Below, piece by piece: positions 1 to 10,250 of a stretch of DNA of 64,000 bases; positions within the stretch are counted from its first letter, which is position 1; every line of letters starts with the position of its first letter. The stretch lies in assembly GCA_963556195.1 (NCBI GenBank), contig OY744544.1, positions 48,540,827 to 48,604,826 on the forward strand. The letters are read 5' to 3'. Position numbers and translations under genes: made by a program. This stretch comes from Sepiola atlantica (Eukaryota > Mollusca > Cephalopoda > Sepiida > Sepiolidae). A model generated the notes under the pieces. That model was not told the DNA's origin. It saw only the letters and a program-made list of their open reading frames with translations, and ran no database searches.

Positions 1-890
1 CATCATTTGAGAATCAAACATTTAATTAGAAATTGGCTTGTTTTGAAAATTAACATATTTTTAAATGTTTTTTTCAAGACAAAATTTCTTTTTTTACTGA
101 AACTTATTAGCATCTAGATTAAATAAGTTTTTAGATGTGCCCATCTAAACATTTTAGATTGGTAAAGTAATTCCTGTAGAAAATTCCTTAATATAAAAAT
201 GAATCAATTAAACAAAAATTTCAAAATTAAGTAGAATTACACTTTAAATTAAACGTAGACACATCATCAAACTGATGTCTTGGTTTATTTAGTATCGACA
301 AACAACCAATTCCTTTTATTATGAGTTAATTCTGTGAATGTGTGCAATGTGTATGAAAATTGAAATGTGTTTCAGAGACACACGGATAGGTGGTTTACCA
401 TGTCCTTTTAGATATGGTGTCAGGGATGCAAGATGCATAGTGAGCAACATAATTTTAATTATTTAAAATAAGAATCTAACAATACAAATAAAAAAATTTA
501 AATGTACAACATTCATAAGTCAATAATTGCAAATAACTATTTTACTAGCTTTGTTCTATTCACCAGTTTCATTTTATCATTTCTTTCACTTCCTGTGGAG
601 GAGGGGGGTATGAATAGTGTACATATGCTTGAGGAATGGAACATTCATCACATTTGTTTTTCTTTTTTATTTTATAATAACAAATAAGTAGCTAAGTTTT
701 AATTTCTTAATAATTTCATGATTTAAATATTGTTACAAAAAATTTAATTAAAAGAATTTAGATTTAACATATAGCAACTCACATAATCAAAATATAACAT
801 CAATGTTACAACTGCAGCTCACACGATTTCACAGAAGATTTGACCATTTTATCTTTTATAAAAAAAATCAAATTCCAAGTTATATTGCTG
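1..890. other. AT-rich intron, no gene seen
   Basis: This is intronic sequence of the p110 gene downstream (in the transcription sense) of the 1816-1875 exon. It is AT-rich with homopolymer runs. I looked on the minus strand for the next C2 segment (the equivalent of human PLAWGN...) and did not find it, so the next exon lies beyond the left edge. Confidence 0.6.
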
Positions 891-904
891 ATTCAAGGAG
901 ATCA

Positions 905-1140
905 CTCATTGTTTCCAACGACCCATCTAGCCGAAGGGCCAAAATATAGTGTTGCTGTTCACATGACCACTATTCATTAGGATCATTAAATGCTCAGACA
1001 CCAGGTTTCAGTCCTCAGATGACATGAGTTGCCACCCATGGCAAACAGGTGATCTCATTGGAGGGGCTTAGCGCTCCCTCTGCGCATGTGCAGTCGGCAC
1101 ATTCTACAACCCCAGCAAACAGGGGAACCATCTGAGAGGG
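905..1140. repeat. Dispersed repeat X, copy 1
   Basis: This stretch is clearly more GC-rich than its surroundings and resembles 62290-62480. Both start with CCCATCTAGCCGAAG / CCCGTCTAGCCGAAG, share GGGCCAAA..TAGTGTTG, a CAC(G/A)TGACCA block, and the block CACCCA(T/C)GGC(A/C)AACAGGTGA. I do not recognise the family. It could be a SINE or the untranslated end of a LINE. No tRNA-like A/B box pair is convincing. Confidence 0.6.
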
Positions 1141-1144
1141 AACC

Positions 1145-1815
1145 AAGTCACTGAAAATGTCCGCAATCCGTGCATATCAATCAAGAAAACATCTACCAAT
1201 TTGTTCAGATGCAACTATGAATAATTCCAATGCCACAAATGAATTGGTAGAAAAACCTCTGTACAGAGCATCCTCAAATCTTTTTCTTCCTCCTGGCTCA
1301 GTCGCTGGAGGACTGTAAATTTGCCCCACCCAACAAAGTGGCAGAGTGTTTGAATATATAGTTACTCAGATCAATTTTAGGTCAAAGTTGGCATCCACCA
1401 TTGAGAAAACCTATCCGAATAGAAAATATATACGTACTCGAATTCAAAATGTAACAACCAAAATAATCAGAATCCAATATATAAGAAATTTAAATGATTC
1501 CAATCAATAGAGGTTGAAACTAAATAAACCGAACATGATGATGAAAATTAGATTAACGTCTGTTTTACATGCTGGCATGTGTTGGACAGCAAATATATAT
1601 GTTGATGATATAATAATTAAACTTGCAACTCACTCCATCCCCCAAAACAGCAGCCATGTTGGTTTTTTTTTTTCATTTATGAACACATTGAAACTAGTGT
1701 TAATGATGGTTCAAGGAAGATCGCTCAATTTTACATTTTCTCTTTCCTTTAACGACAAAGCTACAAGCTGAAATGGAATTAAAAGCAATAATAAAATAGA
1801 AAAATATTTGCTTAC
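1145..1815. other. Intron, nothing recognised
   Basis: AT-rich intronic DNA between dispersed repeat X and the donor site of the 60-nt p110 exon. I see no supported coding segment on either strand. Confidence 0.5.
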
Positions 1816-1875
1816 TTTTTCTCTACGTTCTCCTTTCTTTCTTATGCCATCCTTTCCTTTCACAGTAATTTCTTC
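1816..1875 (-). CDS. PIK3CA: p110 PI3K exon: basic C2-loop mini-exon
   Basis: A 60-nt exon read on the minus strand. The acceptor TTTGATTTAG lies just before 1875 and the donor GTAAGC follows 1816. It encodes 20 residues, EEITVKGKDGIRKKGERREK, in phase 0 at both ends. It joins directly to the C2 exon at 2246-2434, which ends ...ICSVAKRRKTK. Human p110alpha has a shorter basic loop here (VKGRKGAKEE) that faces the membrane, and p110delta and p110beta have longer lysine-rich loops. I infer that this exon expands the membrane-facing C2 loop. Because it is symmetric (0-0) and a multiple of three, it could be skipped without breaking the frame. It is so short that a chance ORF flanked by splice-like signals cannot be fully excluded, but position, phase and similarity all fit. 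Confidence 0.75.
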
Positions 1876-2245
1876 CTAAATCAAAAAATATTAATAATTA
1901 TCAGTGAAATATCAATACAAACTAGTTTTTATCTTAAAATGAGTAATAATATTTAACATATCACAGTAAGTGTTTCTTTGTGTCAGAACAAGACAAAATT
2001 AAAATTTTACACTGCTAAGCCAAAATGAAAAAAATCCAAGTTATTCTAATGTCCATAAAACATTAAAACTTCACTTTTACAATATTATTTTGACATTTAA
2101 AAAGGAAAATGAAAATGAATAATACAAAAAGAAGTTTCTTCCAAGTATTGAAACCATTTTAAGAATTCATATTTTATGGTTTCTCTTCAAAAATGTATCA
2201 AAATATAAGTTATCAGAATTAGTAAAGCTAAAAAGAAAATATTAC

Positions 2246-2434
2246 CTTTGTCTTTCTTCTCTTTGCAACAGAGCATATTGATAAACATAGCCGAGCACTT
2301 CGTGGTACCTCCGCCACAAGGATATCGTATTCCAACCATTGGTTCCAGCGAGGATTCAGAGAATCCACACATTCAGTCTCTTTGGTTGGACAAAGCAGTT
2401 CTGTACCATGGAAAAGACCAGTTTTCACATAAAT
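2246..2434 (-). CDS. PIK3CA: p110 PI3K exon: C2 domain core
   Basis: A 189-nt, phase 0-0 exon (63 codons). The acceptor is CTCTCTTCAG before 2434 and the donor is GTAATA after 2246. The product begins IYVKTGLFHGTELLC and contains NPRWNQWLEYDI, VPRSARLCLSICSV and the basic end AKRRKTK. These match the p110 C2 domain, where human p110alpha has NPRWNEWLNYDI and LPRAARLCLSICSV. GLFHGTELLC is closer to p110beta, so the protein looks like an unduplicated class IA p110 rather than a strict alpha. The C2 domain packs against the p85 inter-SH2 coil and helps bind the membrane. The 370-nt intron to the next exon (1876-2245) is the shortest in the gene here, and the upstream intron is 15.5 kb. Confidence 0.95.
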
Positions 2435-3150
2435 CTGAAGAGAGAAAATTTAAAATCAAAATAACAATCGTATCAGAATAAAATGCTGCTACATTAAAAT
2501 CAATCAAAACACCAAATATGGAAATCAAAAAACAGATGTTGTTGCCAATATATACACAATTTAACATGTGAATGTAATATGTTAATTTTGAAAGCATCTA
2601 TAATATGAGATTAAGTGAAAACAAAAACAAACAAAGCCATTAACACTAATAAAAAATGCATTCAGTTCTTTGTTGTTCAAGAGCTTTTGGACTAACATAA
2701 GATTTTTATTTTATTAATATTGAAAATTTCATAAAAATCAGGATTCCCAGGTTTCTGGTAATTATTTTAAAGCAAGAACAGGTCTATTTGTTTACATAGG
2801 GACTCATCAAATCACACTGCAACACTCCACTCTCTCATATAAACATATATATATTAAAATATGGGCAAAGTTCTTTTGAAAGCATCTTTTAAGAATTTAA
2901 AACTTTGGGAAAAAACCAGGCAAAATGCCCCTAGAAACCACGTATACTACTTTTCCCAAAATGTTAATACCCTATAGCGGCCACATGCTATTAAAAGCTC
3001 ATATATAAGATATTTCTACATCGTTCAAATAACATCGGACAGACATTTCAATAACACCACGAATAAAGGACACTTCTAATTACAAAAAAAAAAATAGAAT
3101 TTAATCTTTTTTTAATTGATGGCTAGAATGTAATTTCTGAGTACAATTAA
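2435..3150. other. Intron, nothing recognised
   Basis: AT-rich intron immediately upstream (transcription sense) of the C2-core exon. It contains the polypyrimidine/AG acceptor at its left edge. No repeat family was identified in it. Confidence 0.5.
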
Positions 3151-3159
3151 AGTTTGAAA

Positions 3160-3905
3160 GTTGAGTAAACCTAAGAAAAACAGTAGTCACTTTTTAATAA
3201 TCAATTTATTTGAAAAAGAATACTTGGCAGTAGTTTTTTTTTTAAATAAAATATTAATATCTCCTGATAACAGTATAGCTAACTACACATTTAAGGACAT
3301 TATCGACATTCATATCCTTAATTTTTCAAATTCGTTCTAGAATGAAAATTAACAAAAATTGCTAGTCTTGTTTACAGTAAAACTGCTACTGCTTACTGAT
3401 ACTATAACTATTACCTAACGGTCAACGAAACAGTCAAATATGCAAATGAAAACAATATTTTTCAGATATAGTAATTAAAAATTGCTACTACAAAAGAATA
3501 AAACATACAATTATAATTTTAATTATTTGATTGATTTACTACTCAAAGTACAAAATATATTCATTAAAAAATGTTCAATACTTGTTAAACATAACAAAAA
3601 AAGATTCGGTCAGTTTTTTTTTTAATCCTCCATCTTCATCTTTTTTAATGGTTTTCTAGATTTCATGAATAAATTCCTCATAGAGTGGTAGCAAACTTTT
3701 AAAAAGCACCCCATTCATCAGAAAAGTTGTGAAAATGACCTGTTAGCGATGTTAACATTTTCATTACTTTACTTGCTTAAAACTCTTCAAATATATCATA
3801 TATATTATTATTTATTGATCCATATCAAAGTATATTCATTTCCAAACAAAATGGTGGTATTTTGAGAACTTAAAGTGCTTTGATTTTTAAAATATGACTA
3901 TTTTA
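3160..3905. repeat. hAT-family fragment (shares interior of 33639-37319)
   Basis: Blocks here recur in the interior of the hAT element at about 36590-37015. They include GCTACTAC..AAAG, the ATACAATTATAATT block, and TGGTATTTTGAG..CTTAAAGTGCTTT followed by ATATGACTATTTTA. A third related copy is at 62640-63500. No terminal inverted repeat survives here and no transposase is visible. Confidence 0.6.
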
Positions 3906-3907
3906 GT

Positions 3908-4286
3908 TGCACCCCTTGAAATCTGTGCGGATCCAAAGTGTTTTTATGGTTGGTGGGTACAAAGTAGATATTAAAAATATTTAAAGAGAATTAAGTTAAT
4001 CTGGTGAGATTCTTTTGTTTTCGACAACCAAGTATCAACAACAACAGCAAGCCATGTGAAAACAAACTGTACCATACCGAGATCATTCAGTGAATAAATA
4101 TCACCTGTCTCAAAAATTGACCAGAATCTTTTGTGATAGATAGGACATGTGATAAGGATGACTGGAAACAGACGACCAAACATTGTTTTTGGAGAAATGA
4201 AGATGAAAACAGATTAAAATGACCATTTCAGTAGAATCCCCTTGAAATCTGCTGATCCAAAGCGTTTTTAATGTTGGTAGGTATTG
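3908..4286. repeat. Direct repeat pair around an unidentified spacer
   Basis: A block of about 50 nt beginning CCCCTTGAAATCTG and containing GATCCAAAG(T/C)GTTTTTA and GTTGGT(G/A)GGTA occurs at about 3910-3960 and again at 4238-4286. The roughly 280 nt between include a 70-codon minus-strand open frame (4183-3971) with a protein-like composition but no family I recognise. It could be a short element with direct flanks or a decayed LINE piece. Confidence 0.45.

Positions 4287-4288
<2 letters not shown>

Positions 4289-4332
<44 letters not shown>
4289..4332. repeat. (TA)n microsatellite
   Basis: An uninterrupted run of about 22 TA units directly abutting the 5' edge of the LINE fragment at 4338. 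The run gives rise to spurious IYIYIY-type reading frames on both strands. Confidence 0.95.
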
Positions 4333-4336
<4 letters not shown>

Positions 4337-4337
4337 T

Positions 4338-5118
4338 ATGAGTACAGTTGTGGCAATAGAAGGAAAGATCAGTAGATATATGAAAAAATTGCTGGGTTTG
4401 CCTCCAGGATCGTCAAATATAGCATTATATAGCAAACAGGGCAAACTAAAATTACCGCTCAAGTCTATTGCAGAGGAATTTAAAGCTGGGAAAGTCAGGT
4501 TCCAGATGATGCTGAACGATTCCAAGGACACGGTGGTAAAGGCAGTACAATCCTCTCTTCAAACAGGAAGGAACTTAAAAGTCCGAGACGCTATAACTGA
4601 GGCTAAAGAGAACCTATGTCTCAAGGAAGTCATCGGACTCACTCGTACAGCAGGCCAATTATTAGTACTCGGCCCAAATATCCTTGGACCGGATGACGAT
4701 TGGATGGTAGCCGCACATCTCCCTGGCTGGCGCAGTAATTACCCCAAGATTATTAATGAAAATGGGCAGACATTGTTCTATCGTCAAGAACAAGCAAAAG
4801 ACTCATCTTGGTTGAATTGACAGTACCTTATGAGAGCCGGGTAGAAAAACAATACCAATACAAGATAGAGAAATACGAAAACCTAAAGAGAGAGCTGACC
4901 CGTGAAGGTTATAGTGTTATCCTTTGAGCCGTTGAAATTGGAGCACAGGGTTTCCTTGCAGGCTCTCTGTATCAGCTCCTAAGCAAACTTGGAATTAAAG
5001 GTCGAAAAAGAGCTGAAGCCAGTAAACGCCTCAGAGATAATCGAACAATGTGCAATGTGGCTCTGGGCAAAAAGGAATATCACATTGTCCACTGTATAGT
5101 TATCTCTGTGAGAGAAAA
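4338..5118 (+). pseudogene. Non-LTR retrotransposon 3' coding fragment
   Basis: The reading frame from the ATG at 4338 contains ISRYMKKLLGLPPGSSNIALY, KLPLKSIAEEFKAGKVRFQM, then NDSKDTVVKAVQ and LQTGRNLKVRDAI. This is the region downstream of the RT palm in a LINE family found in fish and marine invertebrates. After a frameshift near 4810 it continues with VELTVPYESRVEKQYQYK and a C-terminal block containing LGIKGRKRAEASKRL, the usual tail of that family. The catalytic RT, the zinc-knuckle segment and the endonuclease are absent, so this is a 5'-truncated, internally deleted copy with several stops. It lies in a p110 intron and has no host role that I can see. Confidence 0.7.
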
Positions 5119-6440
5119 ACATTTTTTTTTTATATTTATTTAGTATTTATAAATTATCTCCCTTGAACCATCTGGATTATAAGTTACCTCCCTTGAATCA
5201 TTTCTCGGTATTTAACGTTAGGAATTTTATTTATTTATTGTATTTATTATTTAGCTATTTTATCTTTACTTATTTTATTTTATTTATTTATTCTCTCTTC
5301 AATATAAGAGAATGTTTTCATGCAACAAAGATGATTAGCCGAAAAACAACAGATGAGATGCTAACAGTCAGTTGTTTTGATTTCATTGAACAGTTCACTA
5401 GATTGAAATGCGATTCAGATAATGGGGCCTCACATCAGTGAGGGGGGGGCCAATACGCGAAAAAGCCGTCAAGAGGAAGGACCCGAAACAGTGCGTATTC
5501 TCTCCTGATGACCAGACATTGCCTGGAGGCCGAAAAGGACTATTCCACAAGTAAAACTGCTGAGGAAAAATGAATATAAGGTAAGCTGTTTCTGTAAACA
5601 ACAAATTCTTCTGTTGTCCGCTCGTTTCATAGCGAGTTTTTGCTACTGTTGGAGTAACTAGTTTCAGGCTCGATGAGCACAAGATACATTAAAAATAACA
5701 ACTCCCTTAACACGCTTTTCTCCCACGTTGCACAACACAACCACTTATTCAATTTTGAACAGGCTAAAATCATTAAATATATATGAAATAAATCTCTATG
5801 TAGACTACTTGAAGCAGCACTCATCACAAACTACAACACCATCAAACAACAAAATGGTTTCTATAATTTATCTACACTAATTAGCAAACTCATTATGGTG
5901 GAACAAAAATTAACATCAGAACCTGGATAACCATCCCATACTATTAATAAAAAATACACAAATAACTAAAACATCGGAATAAATAAAGACACTCACACAT
6001 AAATAAACTGATTAGATTTCATTTCCATCTCTTCTCACACTTTTATATACATATTGCACATGCATACATTTTTTAATGTTCATAATTATATTAATGATAT
6101 TTGGTTAATAATACACTAATAATTAAATGGGAATAAATACATTCACACATAATTTAAGACACTATGAATATTATATCCTCACTCTTTTACTTATATTCAC
6201 ATATTACATATACATACACTTGTATAATCATAAATACTTTTAATAATTATTGATCAATACACAAATAAAGAACTAAAAAAAACACATTCATACATAAATT
6301 AACAAGTTATATTATTTCCAACCCACTTTTACACATATTTACACATATTACAAGAAATTTATTGATTAATTAATGAGACACAAATAAAGTAATCAAATAA
6401 ATAGGAATAAATTAATACACCCACACTTGAATAAACACAC
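5119..6440. other. Intron with unclassified repeat debris
   Basis: Contains the mollusc-like short repeat AAGTTACCTCCCTTGAA (about 5185), a G-run at about 5442, one CTGATGA-hairpin-GAAA motif (5505-5538) and AT-rich sequence rich in TTCACACATA-type words (5990-6420). I find no coding segment. Probably remnants of a Penelope-like or SINE family, but this is not established. Confidence 0.4.
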
Positions 6441-6525
6441 ATTCTGATTAAAAAACAAAAGGTTTTGGTATGATGCCCAGCCCCCTCTCTCCTTATACCA
6501 AAACCTTTTGTTTTTTAATCAGAAT
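6441..6525. repeat. Perfect 31-bp inverted repeat
   Basis: The arms 6441-6471 (starting ATTCTGATTAAAAAAC) and 6495-6525 (ending TTTTTTAATCAGAAT) are exact reverse complements around a 23-nt pyrimidine-rich spacer. The flanks GTGT/ACAC extend the pairing imperfectly. It could be a foldback transposon end or an inverted local duplication. Confidence 0.9.
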
Positions 6526-6979
6526 CTGTGTTTCAAATAAAAATCTCCACGCTTTTACATTCATATAAAAAATTATAATTGTTTTTCTTTCTCTTTTCTT
6601 TCTAATTCAGAACATAATAAATTCAGACTTCCGCCCCCACATCCACTATCGGCCAAGCTCGACTGTGACATATTTTGACCCAGACAAACTCCCTAGCTTA
6701 AAATAGATATGGGAATTTAATAAATCCAAGCCGTCAACCCATTCACTTTCTCACGTCCATTGAAATGCACAGACTGCTGGTAATAACGGGCTACACCAAA
6801 ACTGTGGTTTTCATTTTTTGCTGATTTCTCATCCACAGCCATGCGGAATTTTGGACAATTTCTTGCAAATCAAAATTAATATCCGTATGATTTTTCTGCA
6901 TTGTTTCTTCCTGAGGAAGTCTTCAACAAAAGACGAAACGTTGATGAATACATAAATAATATAGTTTTTGGCTTTCCTT

Positions 6980-6980
<1 letters not shown>

Positions 6981-7026
<46 letters not shown>
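6981..7026. repeat. (TA)n microsatellite
   Basis: About 20 TA units immediately downstream of a CTGAGGA-hairpin-GAAAC motif (6911-6940). The same motif-plus-TA arrangement recurs at other repeat ends in the window. Confidence 0.95.
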
Positions 7027-7028
<2 letters not shown>

Positions 7029-8331
7029 CATTTATAAGAAATCTAAACTATTTTTCTGACGTTTTATTTTTAGATTTATGTAATGGATTGTGAAATATTT
7101 TTCTGGTTTCTCTATTAATGTGCTGTTGTATTTATATAGTTACTCACAAAGCTATGACACCTTGACAGAGGGATTAATAACAAATATTAATTTAAATAAG
7201 TGCATACATAAATAAACTGAAATGCATTTTAGTGCATGTAAAAATCAGTACAATAATTTTTGTAAAGAACTATGATTTATATTTTGTGTGTGTGTGCTTT
7301 TTGGTTGTGTATTAGCATGCAGACAATATTTTGGCTAGACTGCATTTTTACATTTAAGTTTTTCTTTCTGTTTACAATTGTTGTCAATTATTTTCTCAAT
7401 TTGCCTCAAATAGAGATCTTTCATAAATAAACAATTGCAACAAACTATTTTTAAGGAGATACAAGTAAACTTATGGTTTATTCCTTAGCACGTAGGACAT
7501 GCATATTGTTCAAACGTGATTCTTCTGTGCTGGCGTTTCCAGCTAGGATCAAAGTGCAGTATCTTTTTCCATCTTAAGTCAGAGGAGAAGACAATTCTTT
7601 TAATGCTATGTGGTTTCTTAGAAAATAAATATCACATTAATTTCACTAGAATGCATTTCAGTTTCTTAGAAAACAAGCCATTTTAATGAATTACTCCATC
7701 AAATTCTATTTTTCTGGCTTTAATTTACTATTCCTTATGTATTATTAAAACAAAATTAACTCCCAGGCTACGCCAGATAAGGAAAGCTAGTCACATTATA
7801 TAATACAACAAATTGAAGACTTACTTAATCTCTAATTGATCAGAAAATTTAAAATTATTTTTAATACTTTCGATGACGTGCAATTTTTAAATAAGGGTGT
7901 TATTGGCAGTGGCCTGAAAATATTGCTGCAATTCTACCCTTTTCTTATATTCAAACGTAAATTCTGGAAACGTTTACAAATATTTGTCTTTATAGTATGT
8001 ATACCAAAAGATAGAGAAAAACGATGTTTACGGGTTAAAAAATAATATATTAATTTATTTAATACTTTATAGTAAACTGTAACAGATTGAATTTTCCAAC
8101 CATGAATTTGCCTTCTAGCAAATTGAAGATTTATTCAAGCCCGATTATTTTTTCAGAAAATTATAGGAAACTATTGTAAGTGTTTTTTTGCTAAAATATT
8201 ATTTTAAAATGAGAGTATCACTAAGAAGAGCATAAAAAAAATTGATTCATTGTTAAATGCGTTAAAATCATCACTCTGGCAGTTTCTAGTTTGTCATTAA
8301 ATAATAATTATAAACATTATTTTATAACTTA
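7027..8331. other. Intron; one probable Helitron 3' end, otherwise nothing seen
   Basis: AT-rich sequence without a gene. At 7762-7790 there is CCCAGGCTACGCCAG, then about 10 nt, then CTAG followed by T. This resembles a Helitron 3' hairpin and CTAG terminus on the plus strand with decayed CpGs. Confidence 0.4.
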
Positions 8332-8447
8332 CTAGCAGGACACGTGTCCCGGCGTTGCCCGGGGAAATATAACAGCCTGATTTTAATTTTTAAGTTAAAT
8401 AAATAGATTCAGAAAATAAATCATTTCACTGGAAGTAATTTAAGTAA

Positions 8448-9662
8448 TTAAAATAGGATTGATGTTTTACCTTCTGGTGCCAATATGTATAGACATTGTG
8501 GAGAGCCTACCCTTGAACATCCTACATAAAACTGCCCATGGCTAAAGCAAGGTGAAGTCAAGTTTAGACCAACCACTGCCAATGATTGTCCTTGGGCATT
8601 GTTAATTGTCATGGCAAAACACAATTTAACTGGGAACTGAAGCCTTTTAAATTCTATTGCAGAATCCGACGGAATAATGGGTATTCTGGGAAGGAATGTC
8701 AGTTTGCTCCTTGCCACACCAGTTAGTATTACAGCTTCTATCACATGAGGTTTCATGCGTTTAACACACAGTCTCGTTCCATTACATAGCCTTGGAACAT
8801 CAAGATTCCGGAGTAACATAATTGGGCATCCAGCTTTCAGCTTTAATTTGTGTGTTGGCATACCAAGCAATTCTAATGAATTTAAAAATTCTGTAGGGTA
8901 TTGTACAGCCTGGTCGTCATCGAGAGTAGAATCCACAGAAGTGAAAGTTTGTTTATCACCTGGAATTTCATCAAGCAGTTGTTGATTGATGACATGTACC
9001 ATGTCATTTTCAGTAGCTAGAATTGCTCTCTCCGTTAGCCATTCAGGATGCACATAGTTTTCGGCTATATTTGGATAAACTTTGCTACTAAGTTCTGTGA
9101 GTGATGAAACAATTGAGCCAATACCTGGAGTAATAACAATCTTGCCATTGTTGGTTGTTGCAAGCTTGCCATCACCTATTTTTAGGAGGAGGGAGGCAAA
9201 CTCACCAGCCATTGGGTCACTATTGAGATGTACACGCATGTTTGTAAATAACGTTACAGTCTTAATGTACTTCCACAAATATGACAATTTAATGCAAGCA
9301 TTAAGCTCGTCAGCGGGACTTCCACGTGGAACAATAGGAAGCGTTTGTTGGAAGTCACCTGATAATAAAAGTAACTTTAGCTGGATCTGATCCTCTTTCT
9401 ATTTGACAAATTGGATCAGCATCTTTTGTTAAGGATAATGGCAACTTAAATGTGGAGTGAGCTGTTATACCACCAGGAAGAAGAGTGGTTGCAATGGCAG
9501 ATAATGTGACTGCCACAGCTATTTTGCCTTCTGACCTAACTTTAGCAAGAATTAACTTGGTAACAAATGTCTTTCCTGTACCTCTGGGTGCATCAAGGAA
9601 TATCAGGCCACCTTGCTGATCTTCTACAGTATTAACTATAGTACGAAAAATATGAATTTGCT
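8448..9662 (-). pseudogene. Helitron PIF1-like helicase (broken)
   Basis: The N-terminal end contains LNNEQIHIF and FLDAPRGTGKTFVTK. The Walker A motif has Arg in place of the usual second Gly (GGTGKT expected). A frame break at about 9300-9390 precedes the 279-codon frame 8448-9287. That frame holds DPMAGEFASLLLKIGDGK, MPTHKLKLKAGCPIMLLRNLD, NAQGQSLAVVGLNL and GQFYVGCSRVG, the C-terminal helicase motifs typical of Helitron RepHel proteins. In an active element the helicase unwinds DNA during rolling-circle transposition. Here it is a remnant. Confidence 0.85.
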
Positions 9663-9668
9663 CATTAT

Positions 9669-10163
9669 TTAGTTCGATTTAGATCGATTAGGTGAGGTAA
9701 GACCCAATTTTGTCAGTGTTTTACCATTCATCCTATAAGTCATAGCTTCTATATGTACTAAAGCCATATTGAAGATGTCGTCTGAAAGTGTTATATCAAC
9801 TTCAGGCTGTTTATTGCATTTCCTAAGAAGGAAATCTTCAGTAAAAGCTTCTTCAAGTAGTCCATGTGCACTACATGCATCCCTGAATGTAGTCATAACT
9901 TGACCATTGATCGTTTTTAGGTCATTAAAGCTCTGTGTACCTCTAACATTGTGTAGAAGCAGTCTCAAACAGAAGCAGTGAAATTGATTTGGATGCACGA
10001 TGCATACCCTGCCCAAAACTTCTGTTTTTTTAACGCACGGATAGCCTGGAACTGGCTTACCCTGTAATCGTTGCTTGAAGACCTTAGTTTTTGTGTCCCA
10101 GGTATAATAAAGTGGAACTTCTGAGTACAAAAGTGTACATGCAAAGAAATCTGTTTGACACAA
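9669..10163 (-). pseudogene. Helitron RepHel middle region
   Basis: A 164-codon frame containing LLYSEVPLYYTWDTKTKVFK, GRVCIVHPNQFHCFCLRLLL and TFRDACSAHGLL, which are conserved between Rep and helicase in animal Helitrons. It ends in a stop just before the helicase part, which sits in a different frame. Sequence upstream, to about 10250, continues the homology in another frame (ENGQRIYF), showing a frameshift. Confidence 0.85.
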
Positions 10164-10250
10164 TTTGAAGAAAGCTGTTAGAGTGGTTGAAGGTGGATTT
10201 GCAACTATCTACCGCAGTACTTTCAGTAAAGTATATCCGCTGTCCATTTT

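Noticed and set aside
4284..4337. Upstream extension of the plus-strand frame with an IYIYIY start
   Set aside because: It is translation of the TA microsatellite; recognisable protein similarity begins only at the ATG at 4338.
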